20,670 nt of DNA from Pleurobrachia bachei (Eukaryota; Ctenophora; Tentaculata; Cydippida; Pleurobrachiidae), in NCBI GenBank assembly GCA_000695325.1, contig AVPN01000822.1, forward strand, positions 12,263-32,932, read 5' to 3'. Each line of letters opens with the position of its first letter. The stretch's first letter is position 1. Both the position numbers and the translations under genes were made by a program. Positions 1-11,600 of the stretch are shown piece by piece. The notes below the pieces were generated by a model. The model saw only the letters and a list, made by a program, of their open reading frames with translations. It did not search any database and was not told where the DNA came from.

Positions 1-1238
1 AAATGGGTTATCGCAGTAGCTTTATGTTCAGCAGAAAGGTTACAATTAACACAGAGTTTTGTATGGGGAGCATCACATTTCTTCACATCGTGGTCACCGC
101 CACATCTCTTACACACAGAGACATCACTTGTACAGTCCTTACTAACATGATTGTACTCCTGGCATTTGTAGCATTGCTGGACATAGAAGCGCTCCTGAAC
201 ATTCAGCTTCGATCTGCCGTAATACAACTTGCCTTCCTGAAGCAAACGTTTCTGCATCTCTACTGGAAGCCTAAGACCAACATTGCACAGCTGCTTGTTT
301 TTGAAGTGGCTCTTAACGTCAACGACAGTAGTGTTATCAGAGCTTAGCCAAGGCTTTTTCGACAGAAGATTGTGCAGGACCAATTTGTTAAGAGCCTCCT
401 TCCCTACTCCCTCAGTTTCAAGAGGCACGCTAAGAACGGTCACTTTTGCAGTTAGGGTAACTGGAGCAACAGTAACCTCATCAGGAGTCTTTTCAGCAAT
501 AATATCACTTACAGACTTCAAGTCCGTTGAGCTCGGAAATCCAATAACGATTTGATCCTCACCTTTGCAGTCCATAAAGTTCAGAGGAGTCGATACCAAT
601 ACCCTGTCAAGGGTCTCAGCTACTTTGGAAGCATCTTTGTTGGGACATTGTACCTTCAGTTTCAGAGATGGGCCCGGTTTAAGGACAGGCCGCGGTGGTG
701 GAATGCTGGGGAGCGGATTAACTGAGGGGGTAGCTGGATTACCAATCAAGGATGCCTAGGTGGTTGAAGATTTGGGGGTGGTAACGAATTGGGAAGTGGA
801 GGTTTTGATGGGAGTAGAAATAGAGTCCTGGAGGATCTCTGGGGAGGGAGAAGCAGATGATGGGTTTGATAGAGAAGGTGATCTATCGGGGAAGAAAGAC
901 TGGAGTACCGTAACAATCTTAGACTCAATTTGATCATTCAATTGGTTCACCTTACCGTCCATTTCCTTAGAGAGGTCATCAAAACGTGCCTCGAAATGAG
1001 GAGCTAGTTTAGCTGTCAAGGAATTGATTAACACCTGGTTTCCATTATCAATGTCCCGCAATACTAGACACTGAGTACACCACCAGTCATTAAAATTCTT
1101 CGGGAGCGTGTTACCAGTATAGTTGGCAAAAAAGGGGTTGGCACAGGTCTTGTGGAAATGATTCTTACAGTTAGCACACTGTACACGAACCCCCTTTGGA
1201 TCAGTTTCCTCGCCGCACTTGCAGATATCGGAAGCCAT
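1..1238 (-). mobile_element. LINE (non-LTR retrotransposon) ORF1 fragment with PHD finger and zinc knuckles
   Basis: Read right to left from ATG at 1238. The first 60 residues form a PHD-type finger: CxC near residues 6-8, CxxC, HxxC, then WWCTQC. A coiled-coil-like stretch of charged heptads follows, then a Ser/Pro/Thr-rich linker. After an in-frame stop the same frame continues to the left edge. It carries a strand/helix region ending in the typical phrase LNVQERFYVQQCYKCQ and tandem CCHC-like knuckles (CYKCQEYNHVSKDC, CKRCGGDHDVKKC, CVNC). PHD plus knuckle ORF1 proteins are known from CR1/L2/Jockey-like LINEs, where ORF1 binds element RNA. The ORF2 (endonuclease and reverse transcriptase) would lie left of the window. 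The interrupting stop suggests a decayed copy. Family below LINE level is not resolved. Confidence 0.8.
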
Positions 1239-1794
1239 AACTTTTCTGTTATCACCACACAGTAGGTAGAAAGTTGTCTGCCCTCCTGGGCGATCACTGT
1301 GACATTTCTACCTGCTCAATAAATAGTTTTACGTTGTAGTTGATGAAAGAGCCTCCGCCCTCCTCCAGGTCTACTGGAGGTCTTTTTAATGGGTCATTTA
1401 GACTAAATTTGTATACACTGCATCGCTCTTACTGCAGGGGTGCGCCTATGAGAGCCGAGAGAGCAGCAGCGGATACCAGAAGGTCAAGAGGACTTTTCAA
1501 GTTTGTAAAAAAACTTTTAAAAAGTCGCCGACTCTGTCTTCAAATTTTAAAAACCCCACGTAACGCGCAATGCAGCGCAATTCAACGTCCCGAGCCGCGG
1601 CGCGTGATTTCGGAATTCAGCGGGCGTCAAAACTTTTATTTTCAAGATGGCCGTTTTTCACTTTTTTCGAAGTTTTTGAATTTTTGAATTTTAACCAAGG
1701 TCAAGGGCGGTTATAGTTGGTTAAAGGAGGAAAACTTGAAGTCTAAACTGCTCCTTTAAGTAAAAGTAAAATTACATAATGATACATTCTAGCC
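1239..1794. other. LINE 5' leader and intergenic stretch, presumed SPEF2 promoter and 5'UTR
   Basis: No convincing coding sequence. Bases 1261-1272 and 1305-1316 form an imperfect inverted repeat (AGTAGGTAGAAA against TTTCTACCTGCT), probably in the LINE leader. A 7-bp stem with 5-base loop lies at 1362-1380 (CCTCCAG/CTGGAGG). From about 1620 the sequence is T-rich, with CAAGATGGCCG (a YY1-like core) near 1643. The SPEF2 start codon follows at 1795. No TATA box or classical RFX X-box was found here. The exact LINE 5' end cannot be fixed without a consensus. Confidence 0.4.
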
Positions 1795-2613
1795 ATGACA
1801 GATATTCTGTGCAAATGGCTCAACGAGAATGTGAAGTTATCCGAAAAGATCGGTAAGTCCCTAAGACTAAGATTGATTTAAGAACCAAATTGATCATGGT
1901 TTTAAATAGTCATTAGTCACACAGAGTTAAATGATCAATTATTGTTCCCAGATTCGGTGAACTTCACAAAGGCGTTTGGGTCTGGATTCTTGTTGGGTGA
2001 ACTGATGAGCAAATATGGTCTTCAGGAAGATTTTAAATCATTTTCCCCTGGATCGTAAGTACATACCTAGATCTAATTAATGACTAGACGGCTCCTAATT
2101 ACATAATTAGCTACTATCCAAATCTCTTCTTTTGGCGAAGTTATAGTAACAACATATTTTCAGGAACACGGATGCGAAGTTGAACAACTTCAGCAGGCTT
2201 GAACCAAGCTTGCGGCTTCTCCAGGTCCCCTTCAATTCTAACATTGTAAGTCAGACGACAGACATCTATGTTCCAACGACGTCCTTCTAACCATTGGGTT
2301 CAATGGGTTATTTCACTTGACACTTCTGAACCTATTGAACCCATGGTTACTATCATGGTTACCACGGTTACCACCGACCACGTAACTGCTACCAAATTTA
2401 CCAAAGTTACCATGACAGTCACCACTACTTTCCAAATATCAGGTGGCGGATGTCATGCGAGAGAAGCCTGGCGCGGTGACTAAACTCATGTACCAGCTGT
2501 TCATTGCGCTCAATAGGAAGGAACAACAAAACCTAACGAGCCATGCTATGGAAGCCATGAAGAGCTCCCAGAAAATGACCCTTGAAACTGCTAACGCTGA
2601 ATTTTACCAAAAT
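1795..2613 (+). CDS. SPEF2: SPEF2 exons 1-4: N-terminal CH-like domain
   Basis: Exons 1795-1852, 1952-2054, 2164-2245 and 2443-2613 give residues 1-138. The start MTDILCKWLNENVKLS is collinear with the human start (MSEILCQWLN...), which fixes the ATG at 1795. Recognisable CH_2 (DUF1042) features include FGSGFLLGELM, AKLNNFSRLEPSLRLLQ and EKPGAVTKLMYQLFIAL. This domain type binds microtubules or actin in flagellar proteins. Donors are all GTAAG-type. Intron 3 (2246-2442) carries a run of GGTTACCA-like repeats. Confidence 0.92.
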
Positions 2614-5600
2614 GTAAGTTACTAAGCGTAGTTAAAATTACATCTGAAAAATGCAATTAAAAAGTCGATGTTTTTTGTCTTAGCCGGGATTTTACCGGAA
2701 ATTATACTTACAGTTTTTGTTAGTGGAAAATTTACTAACACTCCATGTTTCCAGCGTCTACGACAGCAGTTTCCTCGACAAATTCAAGTTGATATGGAGG
2801 AACTGGTGAAGACGTTCGACAAAAAGCGGCTGGAAAATCTGGAAAAAGCACTCAATGCTGAGTATGTAAATAGTTCATATCTGAATCATGTGACTGATCC
2901 TCTGCTGTTAATACGACTAGAAATTATAACAGCTAGACAGTAGAAAATAGAAATATAAAGTATTTTAGTATTTGCCTGGTTTGGTTTAGATTTCACCCCT
3001 AGAAAAGGTAGTTTATTCTCATGTTCCCCTCCAGAAAGGCAGCTGAAGATGAAAGCTACAAAGTCATGCAAGCTCTCCGTCACCAAAAAGCGGAAAGGGT
3101 AAGTCACATTTATTGATTTTTATATTTTTTGCTTTTTTCGACCCTTTCTCTCCCTGCCCCGGGAGGAAGATGACAAGGTATTATTGCGGCACACTAACTG
3201 TTTCTCATTTCAGTCCAAGAAAATAATCATGGAGCAAAAGGAGCTGATGAACAAGATTGGAAAATCACCTAAACCCCGCACTAAGGTGTTCGATGTAAGT
3301 CAACTATGTAATAGTTTCTACTACCTACCTTTAACGAAGAAACCAGAAATTCTAAGAACCAACAATTTCTACAACAATTATCGATATTCGAGATTCTTCA
3401 TAACAGCTCCACTTAAAATCCAAACAGCAAAAAGTGAAGGAAGCTCAAGAGATGAAGCGAGCCCAGATAACCAATAAGATCGTGAGGGATACCTACAATA
3501 GTTTGGACGGGTTTGAACAGAACAGAGAAATGGGTGGATCTCGTAGTGCTGTTACCATGAACACGTTCAGGTACTTTCCCGGGACTTTCCCACTGATCAG
3601 TTCTGAACTTTCCTGCTGCCCTCAGACCCTGCTATTATACTTGTTCCTTACCTAGATGTCTTCTGGTCTCTTCTTGTCTCTCTTTCTCTCTAGTCCCCAT
3701 GCTACGACCTTCCCTAGACCCTATTATACTGGGACTTTCAACCTAGACTTAGCCGTATCTCTCTTTCTAACTATACTAAACTAGGCCCCATTCCTTTCTC
3801 TCTTGTCTGTATGCGGCGAAGAGAAGGTGTCTGTAAAAGTGCACTGCGTTGCAGTTTGAATTATTAGTGTGTTTGACCGCACTATCGAGTTTTAAAACCC
3901 TCGACGTGCATACAGGCGGGACCAGATCGTGTCCCTCGCTCAGTCTTCCTTAGAGAAAATAGTAATAGTGCGTCATCTTAGTTGGTCTGATATCTCTCTT
4001 GAGTATTCCCTTTCTCTGTGAAATCTCGGAACACGATTCTTATACAATTCTCATTCTCAGCTTTCTCGTTTCTCGCGCATTTGTGGGCAATTTTTGTCTT
4101 TTTACCCCCCTAAAAAACCCACCACTTCTCCGATAGTTATGTCTAGATCGGTTTTGTATCTTTACTACCCTACTTTTTTTCTAAAACCCACCACTTCTCC
4201 GTTAGTTATATCTGGATCGGTTTTGTGTCTTGAATCCCCTACTTTTTTCTAAAATCCACCACTTCTCCGTTAGTTATGTCTAGATCGGTTGCCTGGCGAC
4301 GAAACTGTTCCGATGTTGTCCACTGGAGACAGGTCCAGGCAATGCAGGCCCGCCTATACGTCCTACAGGAGAGTGGACCTACTGCATTTATACTCAGGGA
4401 ACAGGATAGTCCCAAGAAACTCCGAGTTAGTCTGGGTGATCCCTCTACCTGCTCCTGTTCCACATTCCTAAAGGAGCGGGAGCTGTGTGTCCACATCTTG
4501 TGGGTTGTGTTAAGGGTGTTCAGGATACCGGCCGAGAATCCGATCAGTTGGCAGGGTGGTCTGAATGAGAGGGAGGTGGGACAGCTGGTTAGGAGTCGGG
4601 AACGGAGCAGGACTCTTAGAGCCACAACACCAACACTGAACACCTCGAACACTAACAGTGACACAGAACAAGGGACTGTTGAACCGCGACCTATAGAGGA
4701 GGGAGATAACTGCCCCATCTGTCAGGATGACATGACATCAACCCAACAACTGACGTACTGCAGGTACAGCTGTGGGCACTCAATCCACAGTAAATGTATG
4801 AAGGTCTGGGCGGACCATCAGTTATCACAAGGAAGCAAGATCAAATGTCCCATGTGTAGGGCTGACTTTGGAACACTCAAAATGATAATGACGGACCATC
4901 TAAAGAAGACGGCTTTCCGGAGAGATGTCCATCCGGGGACGAGGTGTAACCACTGCAACACCACCCCAATCGCAGGGAAACACTATGTCTGCACCATATG
5001 TGATCAGTATAGCCTGTGTATGAAGTGTTTCTCCACCCCAACACACAACGAGCACCCCTTTCAATTCCGGGAGAAATCATCACACCGGTGGAGGCCTGCT
5101 GTCCGAGATCTCACTCAGATTACCCCAGCACTGGCGAATGAGTTACAGGGTAGAGAGATATCAGAGGGGGATTATGATACACTTCTGGCACTAGATGCCC
5201 CTTCAGGAACGGGAGGTCTGACATCCAAGGAGTTAGCTGGGTTAAAGAGCATCATGTTGAATAAGAATAGTGCCATGTTGAAGCAGCGGGAGGTTCATTG
5301 TGGGTTGTGTTTGGCGGGCTATGTTATCTCTCAACATGTGGTGGAGTTACCATGTACCCATCGCTTTCATAAGGTAATTACCATAATTAAAGAAAACACT
5401 GATTTAGGCTCTACATTAAAATTAAATTATAACACACCATTCCTTGTTTTTAGTTTTAGCGTTTATTGCTACTTGAAGCTGTTAAAAGCTAACCCTCCAC
5501 TACTCCTCCCCAGGTGTGTGCAGAGAACTGGTTGTCCCATACCCACGACTACTGTCCGATCTGTAACGAAACTGTAGTGGTGGCCCTCCCGACCCGAAAA

Positions 5601-8600
5601 CGAGTCCCTACACGCCGGTACAACACCAAGAAAGAGGAAGAAACAATTCAGGAGACAATAGAGTTTTCTCTGGCAGGAAATAGCGTGGTGACGTCATCAA
5701 ACACCATGGAAACCACCATGACAACCGGAGTGACGTCACAAGATCAGGGATCACGGGGGATTATCAGCGGTAGACAGAGATCACGTCCACCGCAACAACC
5801 AAACAACATGAACCCTGTTGGATTGTTTGTCGGTGCAACTGCATCGCCTCCTGATACACCACCAAGACCACCGCCAGGTCCCGGTACTAAGAGACGTAAC
5901 AAACTGCCCGTATTAAATCGTCCCACTTCTGGATCTTCCTCTCCCGACCAGCTATCCTCTACTATGCTGGAGGGTCTGCGGATAGGAGGAGGGAGTAACT
6001 CCCCTGTGGACATTGTCCGGAGGATATCCAGTGTCCATGATAGGAGACCAGCTAGAAGGCATTCCCGGGGGTCCCGTGATCAACCAGCTGTAACTACACA
6101 ACCTGATCTGGTGCAAATTAGTGGCACTGCCATTTCTTAGGATGGGGGAGTTTTAAAGGGCAGAAGGTGATGCCAATTCTAGTAGAGTGGAAAATTTCGT
6201 AAGAGCTGTACTGTGGTACTGTCCGGCAGCTGGATCAAAGTGAGCGTGTGGATAGCGTGTATCTTATGTGTCTCTCATAGCGATTCGAGACAATTTAAAA
6301 AACAGGCCTCTTTGCTTCACAACATTTCTTTCCATGCTTGTTAGTTTGAATTGCCTTGTTTTCTCTCAAGTCTCAGCTAAGGTTGGTTGTAAAAAATGTA
6401 TTTGAGGGTTTTTTTCTTTCAAATTGTATACTGTGAATATAGTTTGATTTCGAGTTTTTTCAGTGTTCTTCACAAATTTTAGTTTTCCTTGGTCTGTAGT
6501 CAGTTCTCAGCTTAGTTCTCCCCTTCATTTCGATCTCTGGAACATGTCCCCATTTCGCTCTCCCTAATTTCTCGCTAATACTGTCATCTCTCCCCACTAA
6601 TACTGTCTCCTCTTCCCAGTTCCTACATTCGCGGTGAAGGTGGGCTAAAGGATCAAAAGATAACACTGAAAGATAACAGAGTTACCGTCATGAAGCCTGA
6701 ACAAAATGCAGAGTATATCTCCAAGATCCGAATGAGATTGTGTGATGACGCTCTCGCTAGAAAGGTTGGTAATTACACCTTTTTTAGATGCTAGCAAGAT
6801 CGAGTAGTTCTATATTATTCTCGTTAAAATTAAATAATCCTAAAACTAAATTCTCGCTAAAACTAAATTCTGTGTTTTATCCAGGAGCGTGAGAAGCGTC
6901 GTAGGAGGGTTCTTGTTGAACAGCTGGCATCTCATGAGTCCATAGAACAATCCAAACACGAGGACATGTTGGTCACTTGTTTAATGAGACAAAGTCAGTT
7001 GGAGAGGAGGATTGCACTTCAACTTCTACAAGTCCGATTGGAGAAGGATGTTATCCGAAATAATAGGTAACGCGTCTAGTAGATCACAAAATATATCAGT
7101 AGTAGTAATCGGATAACAACCAATCCAACAATATCTCTCACTCTATCTCTCTCTCTCGTGTTCAACCTACAGGAAAAACACCAACATCCTCACTCTCCCT
7201 CCCCATTACAGGCTGCAACGTGAACAGCAGTACATGCAAAACTTAACCCCACTCTCTCTCCATTACAGGCTACAACGTGAGCAGCAGTACATGCAGAGGC
7301 GACTCCAAGATTTTGACGAGGCCCTAAACCACGAGGCCGAAGTGGCTCGGCTCCGAAAAAAAGAGTACGAGGACCAATTTGCGAAGGAGTTGGCCCGTCA
7401 TGAGTCCATCATACAGCAGAACAAGGAGGCAAAGTATGATAGGAGATATAGCATGTGCAAAGACGTCCTTCTGCAGATTGTAGATTTTGCTAGCATCGCT
7501 GGGCATTACAAGGAGCTGAGTGAGCAGCCAATTCCAACACAAATGTGGCGAGAGTGGAAGGTGAGTAACGAAGTTACCTCTCTGTGCAAGCTCACAGCGT
7601 ATTTGGGGTGACTTCGTATCCGCGGATTAAGTTAGTTTGTAGCTTTCTCTAAATAATCTAGTATGTCGACCTGGACAAACAGATATATCATATAAGAAAC
7701 ATTATAATACTGATCGTTTCAAGTTTTGTAACGACACTACTCTCCCTTTCAGTCTCTGTTTGTTGCGGGTAGAAGGTTCTACGAGGAGACCACAGGACAG
7801 ATTGCACCAGTAGAAGACGACAGTGAGGCAGTGCACGTGCTAAACGAGAGCAATATGATCCAATACAAAGAGCTACAGGGAGAGTGGACTCCGGCAGTGG
7901 AGCACCCTGAGATATCTCCCCACCTACCTCTCCAGAACAACTTCATTCTAGGGCACATTTTGAAGCGTCTAACCGATATCGTTTATCCGCCCTCCAAACC
8001 TCCTACTCCACCACAGTTTCCTGAGTTTCCCGTCAAAGCTTGTATTATAGGGAAAACTTTCTCTGGGAAGACGTCTATACTGAAAGCTTTGGCAGCAAAG
8101 GTAAAAACATAATTCAAGAAGGTTCCAATTAGTTAGTTTCGTACTTTTTAATCAGTCACCATGAGTACTACATGACAATACCACAACTCAAATGCCCAAC
8201 TCCCAACAGAAACGTGTACAAGTATTAGATATTGACCTGTTAGTTGATGAAGTAGTGACTGCCTATAAGGAGGGTGAGACTGTTGAGGTTACTGAGGTGG
8301 TAGAGGTACCTGCAACTGAGGAACCGGCAGCCCCACAATCTGGGGAACAACCCCCCGCTACGGAGGAGAGTGCTGCTACAGAGCAACCACCTGCTGCGGT
8401 ACGTGATGATGTTATTTGTTGGTGTTGTTTGTTGTTTGTTTGTTTTCATTGTCACTATTCCTACCCACTAGGAATGGTATTTCACTAGTTATATGATATC
8501 TACTTTACTGGGTAAATCAACTATAATTTATCCTCACCCTTCAGGCCCCACCAGCAGTTGATGGCGAGCCAGCAGCCCCCGAAGCCCCATCTCCAGGTCC

Positions 8601-11600
8601 GACCCTTCAGACGGTCACTAAACAGGTTCCCTCTCCTAGAGCAGCTCTTGGGAAGTTAGTCGAACAGGCAATGTGCAAGGGCAAGACAATAGGAGTCACC
8701 ACTCTAGTGGATATACTGGTTCTAGGAATAAGGTAATTGGTTACTTAATTTGGTAGTAAAATTGGGTTGATAATCGTTACTGGAAGGTTGGTTGTGATTA
8801 ATTTGGGAGTTTTTCTCATCTAGTTTGTAGTGTTTGCCAAGTTTTCAGTTTCACCATCCCCTAGGAATGTTCCTGAAGGTACTGGTTGGGTGGTTGATAA
8901 CTTCCCCAAGACCCTCAAACAAGCCAAGGCACTGGAGAGAGCACTGAGCGGATATGGAGGTCTAGAAAGCAGATCATCCCACCTATCCACCCCCGCTAGT
9001 AACAGAGCCACCCCTAGTAGTGCCCTTGGGGTGTCTGTATCTCAGCAAAGGACACCTAGTCCTGGGAAGGCTGCTGCGAAGAAGAAGGGAAAGAAAAATC
9101 AGCTGGTTGAGGAGCCTGAATGTGACAAGCCAACACCGGTAAATATACAGTCAGACCCCGATTCACCGGGAGGATGAACTAACAATCCTTGGTTCCAGGG
9201 TCCCCTCTCTTGCGCGATTTTGGAATCTTAGCCAATGACCCTCCCTCCCCCAGCCACCACCACCGATGAGTGGAATTGATGTGGTGATACACTTGTCTAT
9301 ACCGGATAAAACTGCCCTCAAACGGGCCTGTGGGAGGAGGAAGCATCTGAATGGGGAGGAATACCATGAGGAGCACAGACCACCTCCCGAGGGCAGTTAC
9401 ACTGGGGTCCCACCCACTTATGACGAGTTCAACGTGAAACACAGGTTAGGACTGCAGTGGGTTGGGAATATGGGAGGGGTCCTGTATGATAGTGTGTGTG
9501 TGTGTGTTTAGCACCTCCCAACATTCCGTCCCACTTAGCTGCCCTGTAATGGCCGACAGCCGACCCCATTTAGAACTCACCTCTCGCCACATGACCCCAC
9601 ACGAATAGGCCAAGTGTTGGTGTTCTCCAGTTCGAGCATGGGTTTGCCTTGCAGACCAGCAACATGATCCAATACAAGGAGTTACAGGGAGAGTGGGCCC
9701 CAGCAGTGGAGCACCCTGAAATATCTCCCCATCTACCTCTCCAGAACAACTTCATTCTAGGACACATTTTGAAGCGCCTAACTGATATCGTTTATCCGCC
9801 CTCCAAACCTCCTACCCCTCCACAGTTTCCTGAGTTCCCTGTTAAGCTTGTATTATAGGGAAAACTTTCTCTGGGAAGACGTCTATACTGAAAGCTTTGG
9901 CAGCAAAGGTAAAAACATAATTCAAGAAGGTTCCAATTACAGTCGGACCCCTCGGGGAAAGGGTTTTGTCCGCTAAATTATGGTGTCCGCTAAATTGGAG
10001 TCAAATACTGTTAATTTTCTATGTCTAATGTCGGGGGAACATTATCCTGCAGTTAAATCGGGATCCGACTTTAGTTTGTTTTTTAATCAGTCACCTTTCC
10101 CAACAGAAACGTGTGCAAGTATTAGATATTGACTTGTTAGTTGATGGGGCAGTGACTGCCTATAAGGAGGGTGAGACTGTTGAGGTTACTGAGGTGGTAG
10201 AGGTACCTGCAACTGAGGAACCTGCAGCCCCACAATCTGGGGAACAACCCCCCGCTACAGAGGATCAGGCTGCTACAGAGCAACCACCTGCTGCGGTACG
10301 TGATGATGTTATTTGTTGATGTCGTTTGTTGTTTGTTTGTTATCATTGTCACTATTCCTACCCACTAGGAATGGTATTTCACTAGTTATATGATATCTAC
10401 TTTACTGGGTAAATCAACTATAATTTATCCTCACCCTTCAGGCCCCACCAGCAGTTGATGGCGAGCCAGCAGCCCCCGAAGCCCCATCTCCAGGTCCGAC
10501 CCTTCAGACGGTCACTAAACAGGTTCCCTCTCCTAGAGCTGCTCTTGGGAAGTTAGTCGAACAGGCAATGTGTAAGGGCAAGACAATAGGAGTCACCACT
10601 CTTGTGGATATACTGGTTCTAGGAATAAGGTAATTGGTAGTAAAATTAGGCTGATAATCGTTACTGGAAGGTTGGTTGTGATTAATTTGGGAGTTTTTCT
10701 CATCTAGTTTGTAGTGTTTGCCAAGTTTTCAGTTTCACCATCCCCTAGGAATGTTCCTGAAGGTACTGGTTGGGTGGTTGATAACTTCCCCAAGACCCTC
10801 AAACAAGCCAAGGCACTGGAGAGAGCACTGAGCGGATATGGAGGTCTAGAAAGCAGATCATCCCACCTTTCCACCCCCGCTAGTAACAGAGCAACTCCCA
10901 GCAGTTCCCTTGGGGTATCTGTGTCTCAGCAGAGGACACCTAGTCCAGGGAAGGCTGCTGCGAAGAAGAAGGGAAAGAAGAATCAGCTGGTTGAGGAGCC
11001 TGAGTGTGACAAGCCAACAACGGTAAATATATAAGAGTTTTACTAATGATCCTTGGTTCCAGGTTTCCCTTTCTCGCGCGATTGTGGTATCTTAGCCCCC
11101 CCCCTCAATGACCCCCCTCCTCCCCCAGCCACCACCACCGATGAGTGGAATTGATGTGGTGATTCACCTGTCAATACCGGATAAAACAGCCCTAAAACGG
11201 GCCTGTGGGAGGAGGAAGCATTTGAACGGGGAGGAATATCATGAGGAACACAGACCACCTCCTGAGGGCAGTTACACTGGGGTCCCACCCACTTATGACG
11301 AATTCAACGTGAAACACAGGTACAGACTGCAGTGGGTTGGGAATATGGGAGGGGCCCTGTATGATAGTAATAGTTGTGCTATTGTACCGCCCCTGCAAAA
11401 ATACAAAGTAATAAAGGGCATGAGCTATGAAGCTACTGGTGGGTCAGTAGGAGCAATAGCAGGTTGCTTAACTTGTTTGGTTTAGTTTTTCTCGTTATGC
11501 TCTGTTTGATTCACTCCATAACCTTTCTCTCTCTCACGCTCTTACAGAAAGGTTGAGTCACCAACACTTCAGCAGTTCTTCAGTAAATCACGGGACACAC

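Larger units (their letters stand above)
9658..11368 (+). repeat. SPEF2: Direct duplication 1, second copy of SPEF2 exons 12(part)-16
   Basis: Exon copies: 9658-9908 (exon 12, lacking its first 96 bases), 10107-10295, 10442-10629, 10749-11022 and 11129-11319. Splicing from the first-copy exon 16 (phase 2) to the AG before 9655 would hit TGA within five codons, so the copies cannot be read in series. The exon 16 copy here leads properly into exon 17. Intron 12 has gained a MITE (9940-10071). Confidence 0.85.

Noticed and set aside
60-210. Zinc knuckles as a sign of a retrovirus or LTR element
   Set aside because: The knuckle spacing, the preceding LNVQERFYVQQC text and the N-terminal PHD finger fit LINE ORF1. 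No LTR, protease or integrase is visible.
4239-4718. 159-codon minus-strand frame opposite ZSWIM2, and similar long frames opposite exons 12, 20 and GNMT
   Set aside because: They are antisense shadows of strongly conserved plus-strand exons, without domain resemblance of their own.
9494-9510. GT dinucleotide run as a functional element
   Set aside because: Short simple repeat at a probable contig join; nothing else supports a role.
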